DNA of 64,000 nucleotides, taken from assembly GCF_006874625.1 (NCBI RefSeq), contig NZ_CP030034.1:3906001-3970000 (forward strand), written 5' to 3'. The translations under genes and the position numbers were made by a program. Below the pieces are notes generated by a model. The model worked only from the letters and a program-made list of their open reading frames with translations, did not search any database and had not been told where the DNA came from. Numbering within the stretch: position 1 is the stretch's first letter; the number at the start of each line of letters is the position of its first letter. Source of the stretch: Bdellovibrio sp. NC01 (GTDB taxonomy: Bacteria; Bdellovibrionota; Bdellovibrionia; Bdellovibrionales; Bdellovibrionaceae). Below are positions 16,427 to 25,360 of this stretch, piece by piece.

Positions 16427-17059
16427 ATGAAAAGTTTGCTTTTGTTTTGTCTAGTTATCTTATCGGTTCATGCAACATCGGCTCATGCGGCGAATGAATC
16501 TCGCCCAGGGCAATTCGATCAACAACAAGACGATGAGGCTCGTCGCAAAGAACTTGAACGTCGCGAACGTGCACTTCGTGCAGAATCTACTCGTGAAATC
16601 ACTGCGGTGGGAGTTGATGATTACGATTGTCTTCGCCAAGTAAACATCGCTGCTGATCGTGAACTTGAGACTGCCATTCGCGACTGTAATTCCCAAACTG
16701 AAGGCATTGTTTCCTGTCACATAGCTTCGCGCTATGTTAGCAAGTCACCAAATTATATCTCTCCGGTTTCTGGCTCTGGTCACTATGATGAACGTAAAAC
16801 GACTGAAGCAACATGCCGTGATTCTTCTGCTTCTGAAGCGGAACGCGACGCTGTGAACGATTGCAGTTCAAAATACCACACACTTTGCGAAGTAACTTCG
16901 CGTGGTCAGGTTACTAGCCACGATACATATACTCGTCGCCGCTTCTACATTGCGGGTCCTAAAGAAGAATACCACGAATGTCGTGCGGTCGCTTCAGCAG
17001 CTCCGCTATCAATGTACACAAGAACTTGCGCTGTCACTGTGGTTGCAAGAGCTCGCTAA
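16427..17059 (+). CDS. Exported cysteine-containing protein, unknown function
   Basis: A 210-aa protein with signal peptide MKSLLLFCLVILSVHATSAHA-A. A charged, Arg/Glu-rich helix (about 35-65) is followed by a domain with eight Cys (YDCLRQ, RDCNSQ, SCHIAS, ATCRDS, NDCSSK, TLCEVT, HECRAV, RTCAVT), an even number that suggests four disulfides. No family is recognised. The frame is open back to 16298, but the signal peptide and the GGGGGG Shine-Dalgarno at 16417-16422 fix ATG 16427. It is monocistronic with a strong terminator. Confidence 0.78.
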   Translation: MKSLLLFCLVILSVHATSAHAANESRPGQFDQQQDDEARRKELERRERALRAESTREITAVGVDDYDCLRQVNIAADRELETAIRDCNSQTEGIVSCHIASRYVSKSPNYISPVSGSGHYDERKTTEATCRDSSASEAERDAVNDCSSKYHTLCEVTSRGQVTSHDTYTRRRFYIAGPKEEYHECRAVASAAPLSMYTRTCAVTVVARAR

Positions 17060-17071
17060 TCGCTGAAAAAG

Positions 17072-17098
17072 AAAAAGGCCGGTCGTCCCGGCCTTTTT
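17072..17098. terminator. Bidirectional terminator
   Basis: AAAAAGGCCGG (17072-17082), TCGTC loop, CCGGCCTTTTT (17088-17098). It separates the convergent exported-protein and M16 protease genes. Confidence 0.9.
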
Positions 17099-19705
17099 TT
17101 ATTTGATGTCGTTGGGCCCCACAAGGCTAACGATACTTGGTTGCGAGAAAATCTTTTCAGCCACACGCTGAACATCTTCAGGTGTCACCGCAAAATACTT
17201 ATCTGCAACATCAAGGCTGTCTTTATAATCCAAGCCATAGATATCATCGAATAGAATCGCATTGCAGATCGTACCTTTACGTTGCAATTCAATGTCATGA
17301 CGACCGATTAAGTATCTTTGTGCGCGAGTTAATTCATCTTCGCCCACTTTCGTCGTCACAAGCTTATTAAACTCTTCTTTCAACATTGAAATTGCTTTAT
17401 TTGATTTCTCTGGCGAACAACCGATATATCCACCGAAATATCCACATTCAATACCTTCCATGTGCATCGGTGATACGGAATACGCGAGCGAATTCTTATC
17501 ACGAAGCTCTAGGAACAAGCGACCACCTTGACCACTTAAGATCGACTGAATGATCTCAAGCGCATAACGGTCTGGACTATCCAACGTCAAACCTTGATAG
17601 CCAACGATAATGTGGCTTTGTTCTTTTTTAAGCTCTTGGAATAAGTGTTTCGATTCTTTCAACACCGGCGCTGGGAATGAATTCTTAATTCTGGCACCTT
17701 TTGGCAAAGCGGCTGTCAGCTCTTCAAGCTCTTTCACCCATTTATCAGTTTTAACATCGCCAACCACACAGAATGTCAGGTTGTTAGCGTGGGCAATTTT
17801 CTGATAATACGCGTGCAATTTTTCCGGCGTCACACCTGCAATCGAATCCATCGTGCCCAGTAAGTCGCGTGAATACGGATGACCTTTGAAGATTTCCTTC
17901 ATGAATGCCATCACACATAACTGCGCTGGATTATCTTGACGCGCTTTGATTTGGTTTTTTTGTACAACCTTTTCGCGCTCTAAGATCGTTGATGGGAATT
18001 GCGGATACAACAATGCATCTTTGTAGATTTCAAACATCTTGTCTTCAAATGGCGATAGGTAATCCATTGAAAGACCGACAGAGTTTCTACCGCCAAATGC
18101 GCTAATACCCGCGGCAAGTTCATCAACACGCAGATTGATTTCGTCTTCAGTGAAGTTTTTTGAGCCAGACAACCAGTTGCGCGAGAAGATTTCAGTCAAA
18201 CCTTCTTGATTGTTATCTTCTACACGCACACCACCTAAGAAGGCCGCTTTCATCGCGACATACGGAGTGTCTTTTTGTTCACGGATTAAAAGTGTCGCGC
18301 CCGACTTCAACTGAATCTTTTCAGTTTTTGGCGTGTGCTCAACCGCGCCCACATTGATGTTGAATTTCTTCGCCGTGAATTTAACAGGCTTCGCTATTTT
18401 TTTAGCTTTTGAAGTCGTCAAAGCTTTCTTCAGATCTTTAGCAAAAGTCTTTAAGATCTTTTCGGCTTCTTTCTTTTCCATGTTCGTCAAAAGCGACAGA
18501 CCAAAAGCGTCTGACTTGAAGTATTTTTTCGCGACTTTCTGAATGTCTTCGGGTTTTAGCGAATAAACGTCCTTCATGTATTTGCGATAGTGATCGTGAT
18601 CACCGTAATAGAACTCATCACCACCCGCTTTGCGAGCGATGTTATCCACTGTTTCCATCGAATAAACTTCGTGGCTGGCGAAATTCGTAATCGCCTTCTG
18701 CATCTCTCCCGGTGTTGGCGGCTCTTCAATGATGCGCACGATTTCTGGAATCATTTTCGTTAGTGCTGCCTGCAAATTTTCTTTTTCTAGATTGAAAGAG
18801 ATCGAAAACAGGCCGTCATCTTGCATTGAATAGCTGAATGAGCCGACAGAGTTTGTCAGAGGCTCGTTGATACGCAACGCTTTCATTAAACGTGATGAAT
18901 CACCTTGACCGAAAATTGCTGACATCACTTCAAGGGCCGCGATGTCTTTGTGTTTTACGTTTGGAATACGCCAAGTCAGATAACCAGTCGTCGATTCAAA
19001 TTTTGCTTCTTCAACTTTAACACGAATACCGGCTTGTACAGGTTCTTTCGTGCGTTTCACTTTGCGAAGTTTAAAGGCAGCAAAACCGCCGAACATTGTT
19101 TCGACTTTTTTCTTCATGTCTTTGACATCGAAGTCACCGGCAATAACCAAGAACATATTCGAAGGCACGTAACGGCTTTGATAGTATTCACGAATTTTCT
19201 TAACCGAAACACCACGCACCACTTTATCAAAACCAATCACGGGGCGGCCGTATTCATGTTTACGGAAGGTATTTGTGAACAACAACTGACTAGCGCGACG
19301 ACCGGGGCTGTCTTGACCACGTTTGATCTCTTCAATAACCACTTCGCGTTCGTTATCGATTTCTTGCTTATCGAATGTTGGGAAACCCATCATTTCGCTG
19401 ATGACATCCATCGCGACGTCAGAGAATTGTTTTGAAATAGTTACGTAGAACACCGTTTGGTCGAAAGAAGTATAGGCATTCAACTCCCCGCCAGAGCCTT
19501 CAACTGTTGATGCGATCTCGCCGACGCCGTATTTACGCGTGCCCTTGAAGACCAAGTGCTCGATAAAGTGAGAAATACCCTCTTCTCCGCGCTTTTCATC
19601 GGCAGATCCCGTTTTCACCCACATTTGTACAGAGACCACAGGAGATTTGTGGCTTGGTAACAAAAGGACCTTTAGACCGTTTTTTAGTTGAAATTTTTTA
19701 GACAT
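17099..19705 (-). CDS. M16 family zinc metallopeptidase (pitrilysin-like)
   Basis: An 868-aa zinc protease with two homologous halves. The N-terminal half carries the inverted zinc motif HFIEH (H46, E49, H50) and the downstream Glu ligand in NEREVVIEE. The C-terminal half (from about 450) has EGLTEIFSRNW where the motif would be and is therefore the inactive, substrate-chamber half, as in pitrilysins. No signal peptide is visible, so a cytoplasmic peptidase is likely. RBS GGAG is 10 nt upstream of the start. The start codon is only 16 bp from the divergent hemW start. Confidence 0.92.
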   Translation of the reverse strand: MSKKFQLKNGLKVLLLPSHKSPVVSVQMWVKTGSADEKRGEEGISHFIEHLVFKGTRKYGVGEIASTVEGSGGELNAYTSFDQTVFYVTISKQFSDVAMDVISEMMGFPTFDKQEIDNEREVVIEEIKRGQDSPGRRASQLLFTNTFRKHEYGRPVIGFDKVVRGVSVKKIREYYQSRYVPSNMFLVIAGDFDVKDMKKKVETMFGGFAAFKLRKVKRTKEPVQAGIRVKVEEAKFESTTGYLTWRIPNVKHKDIAALEVMSAIFGQGDSSRLMKALRINEPLTNSVGSFSYSMQDDGLFSISFNLEKENLQAALTKMIPEIVRIIEEPPTPGEMQKAITNFASHEVYSMETVDNIARKAGGDEFYYGDHDHYRKYMKDVYSLKPEDIQKVAKKYFKSDAFGLSLLTNMEKKEAEKILKTFAKDLKKALTTSKAKKIAKPVKFTAKKFNINVGAVEHTPKTEKIQLKSGATLLIREQKDTPYVAMKAAFLGGVRVEDNNQEGLTEIFSRNWLSGSKNFTEDEINLRVDELAAGISAFGGRNSVGLSMDYLSPFEDKMFEIYKDALLYPQFPSTILEREKVVQKNQIKARQDNPAQLCVMAFMKEIFKGHPYSRDLLGTMDSIAGVTPEKLHAYYQKIAHANNLTFCVVGDVKTDKWVKELEELTAALPKGARIKNSFPAPVLKESKHLFQELKKEQSHIIVGYQGLTLDSPDRYALEIIQSILSGQGGRLFLELRDKNSLAYSVSPMHMEGIECGYFGGYIGCSPEKSNKAISMLKEEFNKLVTTKVGEDELTRAQRYLIGRHDIELQRKGTICNAILFDDIYGLDYKDSLDVADKYFAVTPEDVQRVAEKIFSQPSIVSLVGPNDIK

Positions 19706-19721
19706 ACTCTACATAACTCCC

Positions 19722-20900
19722 ATGGCTTTTGGCGTTTATGTTCATATCCCTTACTGTATTCAGCGATGCACTTATTGTGACTTCGCTACTTACGAGCAAA
19801 CGAAAATTTTGCCGCCGGATCAGTACGTGGATCTTTTGTTTGAAGAGATTCGCCAAAAGCATCGCTACTACAAACCTCAAACTCTGGACACCCTCTATTT
19901 TGGTGGTGGAACTCCCAGTCTGATCCCTGCTCATCTTATTGTAGCGGTTATCAAAGAGCTGGGTAGATTTGGCTTTACAACTAGACCTGACACCGAGATC
20001 ACGATCGAGATCAATCCGGCAACTGTCAGTGAAGAAAAATTAAAAATCTATTTGGACGCTGGAGTAAACCGCTTCAGCGTCGGTGCGCAAACATTCGATG
20101 ATCGCTTGTTGAAAATGGTTCATCGTGAACATTCCGCGAAACAAACATTGGAAACGCTGGACCTTTTGCGTAAGCATAATTTGAATTTCAGCTTCGATAT
20201 TTTGTTCGCACTGCCGTCACAAACTTTAGAAGGCTTGAAGAACGACGTGCGCATTGCTGTCGAACAAGGTGCAAAACATATCAGCCCTTATTGTCTGACA
20301 GTTCCTGATGGCCATCCACTTTCGAAGGGTCGCGCGATTGATGATGAACAAGTCGATATGTTTGATTTCATTGCGGAACAATTAACCGGCCATGGTTTTA
20401 AACAGTACGAAATTTCAAACTTTGCAATTCCAGGTTATGAATCACGTCACAACATGTTGTACTGGATTGATGAGCCCTACTGGGGCCTTGGTTTAAGTTC
20501 GCATTCTTATTCGAAAGAATCAGCTTTCGGTACGCGCTATTGGAACATCAACTCTATTGGCGAATACAAAAAACAAATCTTAGAACATCAAGGCAAAGAA
20601 TACTCTTCGCCTGCTTTACATTTGCCATCTGAACAATTTGAACAGCTTGAAATGCATCAAGCACTTACAGACTTTTGTCATACTTCGATGCGTCTTATGC
20701 AGGGCCTTAACGAACGCGCATTGCAAGAAAAGTTTCCTGCCGCTGTCTTCCATCAGGTCTCTGGCATCATGAATAAGCTGACAGAGCGCGGCTGGGTGCA
20801 AAGCGATGGCAGCGCATGGTCATTGACTCGTGACGGTGTTGTTATCAGCAACAAAGTCTTCCAAGAATTGACGTTCCTCAAAGAAGATATTGAGGTCTAG
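19722..20900 (+). CDS. hemW: Radical SAM heme chaperone HemW
   Basis: The 392-aa protein has the radical SAM cluster motif C-IQR-C-TY-C with an adjacent Asp (CDFATYE), the family glycine motif GGGTPSLI, and the NPATV and GAQTFDDRLLKMVHR segments of the HemW (formerly HemN-like, CPO-2) family. This family binds heme and delivers it to target proteins; it is not the coproporphyrinogen dehydrogenase itself, which has extra residues. It starts 16 bp from the divergent M16 gene start with no Shine-Dalgarno, so it may be translated from a leaderless or very short leader mRNA. Confidence 0.9.
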   Translation: MAFGVYVHIPYCIQRCTYCDFATYEQTKILPPDQYVDLLFEEIRQKHRYYKPQTLDTLYFGGGTPSLIPAHLIVAVIKELGRFGFTTRPDTEITIEINPATVSEEKLKIYLDAGVNRFSVGAQTFDDRLLKMVHREHSAKQTLETLDLLRKHNLNFSFDILFALPSQTLEGLKNDVRIAVEQGAKHISPYCLTVPDGHPLSKGRAIDDEQVDMFDFIAEQLTGHGFKQYEISNFAIPGYESRHNMLYWIDEPYWGLGLSSHSYSKESAFGTRYWNINSIGEYKKQILEHQGKEYSSPALHLPSEQFEQLEMHQALTDFCHTSMRLMQGLNERALQEKFPAAVFHQVSGIMNKLTERGWVQSDGSAWSLTRDGVVISNKVFQELTFLKEDIEV

Positions 20901-20980
20901 TTAGACCCTCCTTTCTGCACTGACTGACATTGACATTCTCCAATGAATACACAATGTTAATTATTGCGAAAGGATCCATC

Positions 20981-21499
20981 ATGTCAGAAGAAAATAACTC
21001 TCAAAATTCAAATCCAGGAAACGCGGACGCCGCTGCAGGCTCTTCTGAAATTCAGAAACTTCAAGAACAAGCAGATAAGTTTAAAAATGACTATCTGTAC
21101 TTGCGCGCAGAGTTTGAAAATTACAAACGTAATGCGATCAAAGAGCGTTCTGATTTAATTAAATACGGCGGCGAAAGATTCGTCCGTGAACTTCTAGAGA
21201 TCGTAGATAATTTCGATCGCGCGTTGGCCGTCACTGTCACTCCAGAAAATCTTGGCACATACAAACAAGGTGTCGAGATGACTGCGACTGAATTAAAAAA
21301 TCTTCTTACTCGTCATAACATCACAGAGATTCCTTCTGAAGGTGTTGCGTTCGATCCAAATATTCATGAAGCACTTAGCAGTGAAGCAACAGATAAAGTT
21401 GCAGCTGGACACGTGGCTCGCGTTTTCAAGAAGCCATACAAAATGCACGACAAAGTGATCCGCACTGGACAAGTTGTTGTTGCAAAGAAACCAGAATAA
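20981..21499 (+). CDS. grpE: Nucleotide exchange factor GrpE
   Basis: A 172-aa DnaK nucleotide exchange factor: an acidic low-complexity N-terminus, a long coiled coil (EIQKLQEQADKFKNDYLYLR), then LRAEFENYKRNAIKER and a C-terminal beta domain (HEALSSEATDKV). ATG 20981 is chosen because AAAGGA (20969-20974) lies just upstream; the 17-codon extension to 20930 is not family-like. It heads the grpE-dnaJ-lipoprotein operon; dnaK is not in the window. A TTGACA at 20930-20935 lies about 45 bp upstream, but its -10 match is poor. Confidence 0.95.
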   Translation: MSEENNSQNSNPGNADAAAGSSEIQKLQEQADKFKNDYLYLRAEFENYKRNAIKERSDLIKYGGERFVRELLEIVDNFDRALAVTVTPENLGTYKQGVEMTATELKNLLTRHNITEIPSEGVAFDPNIHEALSSEATDKVAAGHVARVFKKPYKMHDKVIRTGQVVVAKKPE

Positions 21500-21518
21500 T
21501 TAATTAACGAGGCATTGA

Positions 21519-22544
21519 TTGTCTAAAAAAGACTTCTACTCCATTTTGAATGTTTCTCGATCTGCATCGGCTGATGAGATCAAGAAAGCCTATCGCAAAT
21601 TAGCGATGCAGTATCACCCTGATAAAAATCCGGGCGATAAAAAGGCTGAAGAAAAATTCAAAGAGCTGAGCGAAGCCTACGAAGTTCTGAGCGATCAAAA
21701 GAAACGCGATATGTATGATCAATTCGGTCATGCGGGCGCGCAAGGCTTTGGTGGCGCGGGTTCTGGCCCCTTCGGTGGTGCCGGTGGCTTCGGAGGATTT
21801 GGTGGAGCTGGCGGCCCAGGTGGTGGCGGCTTTGGCGGTGGATCTGCTAACGGTGGCGATCCCTTCCAAGATATTTTCGGTGATGTCTTTAGTGACATCT
21901 TCGGTGGTGCCGGTCGTGGTCATGCTGGTGCGGGCCCTCGCACTCGTCGTCAAACAAAGGGCACGGATCTTCGTTACACTTTGAATGTCAGCTTTGAGGA
22001 ATCTGCTTTAGGTACTGAAAAAGTCATCAGCTTCATGCGCCAACGCGGCGGTAAAGAAGAGTCAGCAAAACTTTCTGTCAACGTTCCTGCGGGCGTGAAA
22101 GAAGGTCAGCGTTTAAAACTTGCTGGCGAAGGTGATTCAGGATCGTCAGGTCCTGCGGGTGATTTATACGTGATTATCAGCGTGCAAGAACATGCACTAT
22201 TTAAACGCAATGAAAATGATGTGACTTTGGACCTTCCCGTTTCTTATGTGGATGCGATCCTTGGTACTAACATCGAAGTGCCAACTTTAACTGGAAAAGC
22301 GATGATTCGCATTCCGCCTGGCACACACTCTGGCCAGATTTTCCGTCTGAAAGGCAAAGGCTTCCCGAAAATCGGCGGCTTTGGTTCAGGCGATATGTTG
22401 GTTAGAATTTTAGTCGATACTCCACACACACTTTCATCGAAACAAAAAGAATTGATGGAAGAATTAGCGAAATCAGCAGAACCGACTCCAATGGTGAAAG
22501 CATTTCAAGAGAAGGTGACACAGCTTATGAGGAACAGAAAATGA
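21519..22544 (+). CDS. dnaJ: DnaJ-family co-chaperone without zinc-finger domain
   Basis: A 341-aa J-protein that stimulates DnaK ATPase activity. The J domain (residues 1-70) has the HPD motif in YHPDKNPGD, followed by a long Gly/Phe-rich region (about 75-135) and two C-terminal peptide-binding beta domains. The four CxxCxGxG repeats of classic type I DnaJ are absent; no Cys occurs anywhere in the protein. It is therefore a type II (CbpA/DnaJ-B-like) protein. The start is TTG at 21519 with GAGG 6 nt upstream. Its stop overlaps the next gene start (ATGA). Whether a canonical DnaJ exists elsewhere cannot be known here. Confidence 0.9.
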   Translation: MSKKDFYSILNVSRSASADEIKKAYRKLAMQYHPDKNPGDKKAEEKFKELSEAYEVLSDQKKRDMYDQFGHAGAQGFGGAGSGPFGGAGGFGGFGGAGGPGGGGFGGGSANGGDPFQDIFGDVFSDIFGGAGRGHAGAGPRTRRQTKGTDLRYTLNVSFEESALGTEKVISFMRQRGGKEESAKLSVNVPAGVKEGQRLKLAGEGDSGSSGPAGDLYVIISVQEHALFKRNENDVTLDLPVSYVDAILGTNIEVPTLTGKAMIRIPPGTHSGQIFRLKGKGFPKIGGFGSGDMLVRILVDTPHTLSSKQKELMEELAKSAEPTPMVKAFQEKVTQLMRNRK

Positions 22545-24220
22545 TTCGCAAACACCACTACTCCCTAGTAACGGCAGCTTGCTTGCTAGTATCTTGCACG
22601 ACAGTCGCGACTAAACGTCCCGAGCTTCGTCAAACGACAGCAACTGCAGCTACAACATCTTCTGCCAAGAAAGGGAAACATGTTGGTGGTATGACTCCAA
22701 GTAAGCCGCCTGAAGTAGCGCCTGTGACAAGTGCGCCGGTCGCTGTTCAAGCGGATCAAATGGCTGTGCTTAAAAATTTGGTGATGGAATCAATCACAGC
22801 TCCAACAAAACAAGAGCAAGAGGCTTATCGCCAACGTGCTGTTGATATCGTTGATAACAAGTTGAATGAAAAACAACTTGAAGAAGTCGCTGATAATTCT
22901 GATTACGGTTATGTGCGCGGCAATGCCATGTACCGTCTTGGTGAAAAAGCTTTGCAAGATCGCGATCAGGCGAAGGCGAAAAAATATTTCTCTGGTGTGA
23001 TGGATTACTTACCGGGCAGCGACTTGGCCGCTCGCGCGCAAGATATCTTGTCGCAACTGCAAGCTAGTAAAAACGTTGAATCTAAAACAGTGGGAGTGGT
23101 TCTTCCGCTTAGCGGTAAAAACGCGCCAGTGGGCCAACGTGCGCTTCGTGGACTTGAAATGGGCTTGGGCCTTCATCTTCCTGGATCGAGCTTTAAATTG
23201 GCGGTCATGGACTCTGAAGGCAATCCCGATTCTGCTCGCCGTGGGGTTGAGCGTTTGGTGAAAGAAGATAATGTCATCGCAGTCGTTGGCAGCTTGTTAA
23301 GTAAAACTGCACCAGCCGTCGCAGCGAAATCGGATGAGCTTGGCGTGCCTTCCATCGCACTTTCGCAACGCTCTGGTTTGACAGAGATCGGTCCGACTGT
23401 TTTCAGAAACTCTTTAACATCGGAAATGCAAGTTCGTTACTTGGTGCGTACCGCGATGGAAGATTTCGGCATGAAGAAATTCGCCGTGCTTTACCCGAAC
23501 GATCAATACGGTATCGAATTCACAAATATCTTCTGGGATGAAGTTTTGGCGCGCGGTGGTCAAGTCACTGCTGTACAAACTTACTCGACTAAAGAGACAG
23601 ATTTCAGATTGGTCATTCAACGCCTTGTTGGAAACTACTATGGCGAAGCTCGCCAAGATGAATTCAATATGCGTGTTAAAGAAATGCAAAAGTCAGATAA
23701 AAAAAGATCTGCACGCAAAGACAATGTTGAAACGGTTCTTCCACCGATCACAGATTTTGATGCGATCTTTATTCCTGACAGCGCCAAAGCCTTGGGTCAG
23801 ATCGCTGCGATGTTGGCATTCAATGATGTGCGTGGCGTAAAATTGTTGGGCACAAACTTGTGGAATACGGCTGGCATTGCAAAACGTGCTGGTAACTTTG
23901 CTAATAACTTAATCTTCGTAGACTCGCTTGCACCAACGGTTTCAGAGCAATCGCGTTTCGTGAACGAATATAAATCTTTGTATAACGAGACTCCTTCGCT
24001 TATCGAAATTCAGGCTTACGATGCCGGTTTAATTTTGCGTCAATTGATCGCATCGGGTGCTGATTCGCGCCAGGATCTTGTTAAAAAGCTCACAGAACTG
24101 AATAAGTTCCCTGGTGCCTTGGGGCCTCTAAGTATGAGTCCCGACAGGGAAATCGAGCGCCCAGTAACCGCTCTGACAGTGGAAAAGGGCGAGATCGCTC
24201 CTTTGAAAATCCGCAAATAA
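22541..24220 (+). CDS. Periplasmic ligand-binding lipoprotein (PBP-activator/LivK-like)
   Basis: A 559-aa lipoprotein: signal [19 protein letters not shown] with lipobox LVSC. An N-terminal helical region (about 65-175) with repeat-like organisation includes [20 protein letters not shown], like a TPR. It is followed by a type 1 periplasmic-binding fold of the branched-chain amino acid / LpoA type ([40 protein letters not shown]). This TPR plus binding-fold layout resembles LpoA-type activators of penicillin-binding proteins. No ABC transporter genes are adjacent, which favours an activator or envelope role over transport. It is translationally coupled to dnaJ by ATGA. Confidence 0.82.
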   Translation: MIRKHHYSLVTAACLLVSCTTVATKRPELRQTTATAATTSSAKKGKHVGGMTPSKPPEVAPVTSAPVAVQADQMAVLKNLVMESITAPTKQEQEAYRQRAVDIVDNKLNEKQLEEVADNSDYGYVRGNAMYRLGEKALQDRDQAKAKKYFSGVMDYLPGSDLAARAQDILSQLQASKNVESKTVGVVLPLSGKNAPVGQRALRGLEMGLGLHLPGSSFKLAVMDSEGNPDSARRGVERLVKEDNVIAVVGSLLSKTAPAVAAKSDELGVPSIALSQRSGLTEIGPTVFRNSLTSEMQVRYLVRTAMEDFGMKKFAVLYPNDQYGIEFTNIFWDEVLARGGQVTAVQTYSTKETDFRLVIQRLVGNYYGEARQDEFNMRVKEMQKSDKKRSARKDNVETVLPPITDFDAIFIPDSAKALGQIAAMLAFNDVRGVKLLGTNLWNTAGIAKRAGNFANNLIFVDSLAPTVSEQSRFVNEYKSLYNETPSLIEIQAYDAGLILRQLIASGADSRQDLVKKLTELNKFPGALGPLSMSPDREIERPVTALTVEKGEIAPLKIRK

Positions 24221-24265
24221 CAGCCATAAAAATATTTAATGGCAAAATATTAACCCTCTTTTTGG

Positions 24266-24322
24266 CCCCCCTCGTCTAAGGAACACCAGCGACGAGGTGC
24301 TGGACTAATCTACAGAAGGGGG
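24266..24322 (+). promoter_or_regulatory. Leader that can sequester the Shine-Dalgarno of the first DksA-like gene
   Basis: A C-run (24266-24270) is complementary to the G5 Shine-Dalgarno (24318-24322). Inside, CCTCGTC (24270-24276) pairs with GACGAGG (24291-24297). An alternative hairpin CCAGC (24286-24290) / GCTGG (24299-24303) would break the inner stem's loop. The two mutually exclusive folds suggest regulated initiation. Confidence 0.4.
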
Positions 24323-24328
24323 TTCGTT

Positions 24329-24703
24329 ATGAAATCGATGGGTATCACTGAAACAATCTTGATGGAGTGCCGTAAAAAGCTTCTTTTCCAAAAACAAGAA
24401 ATCATGAATCGATTCAGAACGGCCCAACGCGAATACGTCGCGACAGAAAAATCTGGCGACGAAGCCGATCAATCAGTTGCACATATCGCGGAACATTCTT
24501 TTTTAGTTTCACAAGAGCGCATGAGAAACCAACTACTCGAAGTCGAGATGGCCCTAGGCAGAATTGAGACTGGAACATTTGGTATCTGTGAAGAGACGGA
24601 AGAACCAATCGAAACAGAAAGACTTCTTGCGATTCCTTGGACTCGTCTAAGCATTGAAGGCGCAGAGCTTCGTGAAGCTGTAAGTCGCAGATTTGCACGC
24701 TAG
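24329..24703 (+). CDS. DksA/TraR-family protein with degenerate zinc finger
   Basis: A 124-aa cytoplasmic protein related to DksA, which binds RNA polymerase in the secondary channel. It has the N-terminal coiled coil with the acidic tip in GDEADQS, and a C-terminal segment GTFGICEETEEPIETE that aligns with the DksA zinc finger but keeps only one of four Cys. It therefore probably does not bind zinc. RBS AAGGGGG precedes ATG 24329. A second, intact paralogue follows 145 bp downstream. Partners and targets are not determined. Confidence 0.82.
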   Translation: MKSMGITETILMECRKKLLFQKQEIMNRFRTAQREYVATEKSGDEADQSVAHIAEHSFLVSQERMRNQLLEVEMALGRIETGTFGICEETEEPIETERLLAIPWTRLSIEGAELREAVSRRFAR

Positions 24704-24769
24704 AAACGCTAGCGCGACGCGTGCTTACTAATCCGTCACGCACTGCTTTTTTGGTGACACAAAAGCCAT

Positions 24770-24843
24770 CCCCCGTAATAAGTGACTGAAATTTTCGGCA
24801 TGGCTCGCTTCTGGCGAGCGCCAGCGAACATCATATCGGGGGG
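24770..24843 (+). promoter_or_regulatory. Leader that can sequester the Shine-Dalgarno of the second DksA-like gene
   Basis: CCCCCG (24770-24775) is complementary to CGGGGG (24837-24842), which overlaps the Shine-Dalgarno of ATG 24848. An internal hairpin GCTCGC (24803-24808), TTCTG, GCGAGC (24814-24819) sits between them. It repeats the plan of the first paralogue's leader. Confidence 0.4.
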
Positions 24844-24847
24844 TGAG

Positions 24848-25219
24848 ATGAACGCAACCGAACTTACAACAGTAGAACTAGATAACTTGAAAGAGTCTTT
24901 GCTTTTCCAAAAGGCATCGATCTTAAACAAGTCACACGAATTCAAAGCAGAACAATCATCTGTTACTGCTCATGGCGACGAAGCAGAAATCGCTTCTCAA
25001 GATGCCAGCAATAATATTTCTATTCACTTGCATGAAAGAGATCGCGTTGCGCTTTACTCTATTGAACGTGCATTGGGTAAAATTGCTGAAGGTACCTACG
25101 GCCAGTGCGAATCATGCGGCGAAATTATCGGCGCACGCAGACTTCAGGCTAGACCTTTCACAGCCCTTTGTATTGAGTGCATGGAAGAACAAGAAAGCCA
25201 CTCGAATATTTATCAATAA
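24848..25219 (+). CDS. DksA/TraR-family zinc-finger transcription factor
   Basis: A 123-aa protein with a coiled-coil N-terminus (acidic tip HGDEAEIASQD) and the four-Cys zinc finger CESCGEIIGARRLQARP then CIEC. It is a candidate RNA polymerase secondary-channel regulator, possibly acting with (p)ppGpp in stringent control. ATG 24848 was chosen over upstream in-frame starts because GGGGGG (24838-24843) is the Shine-Dalgarno. It shares LLFQK with the preceding paralogue in the first helix, so the pair arose by duplication. Bona fide DksA may be elsewhere. Confidence 0.88.
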   Translation: MNATELTTVELDNLKESLLFQKASILNKSHEFKAEQSSVTAHGDEAEIASQDASNNISIHLHERDRVALYSIERALGKIAEGTYGQCESCGEIIGARRLQARPFTALCIECMEEQESHSNIYQ

Positions 25220-25234
25220 TCTTTGTTAGCACTC

Positions 25235-25277
25235 ATTGGATGAGGTCCGCTGACATGGATGTCAGTCCAATTTTTTA
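25235..25277 (+). terminator. Hairpin between DksA-like gene and lon
   Basis: The inner palindrome CTGACATGGATGTCAG (25250-25265) is flanked by ATTGGA (25235-25240) and TCCAAT (25266-25271). A T-run follows, so it may terminate the DksA-like transcript. The 9-nt bulge on one side makes this a weak call; a role in lon regulation is also possible. Confidence 0.4.
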
Positions 25278-25360
25278 GTTTTTATTCAAGCTATCGCTGT
25301 CTCACACCGAGAAGTCTCATACCAGAAAACATAATTCCCGCATCAGCGCGGAGGAGCGGT

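Noticed and set aside
20894-20907. GGTCTAGTTAGACC hairpin at the hemW stop
   Set aside because: A 6-bp stem with a 2-nt loop and no T-run; too weak to call a terminator.
25226-25252. Full CIRCE operator upstream of lon
   Set aside because: Only the left arm TTAGCACTC is present; the sequence 9 nt later does not match GAGTGCTAA. Kept only as a half-site observation.
25259-25360. Lon N-terminal extension
   Set aside because: The extension precedes the well-placed GGAGGAG and ATG 25361 and is not like Lon.
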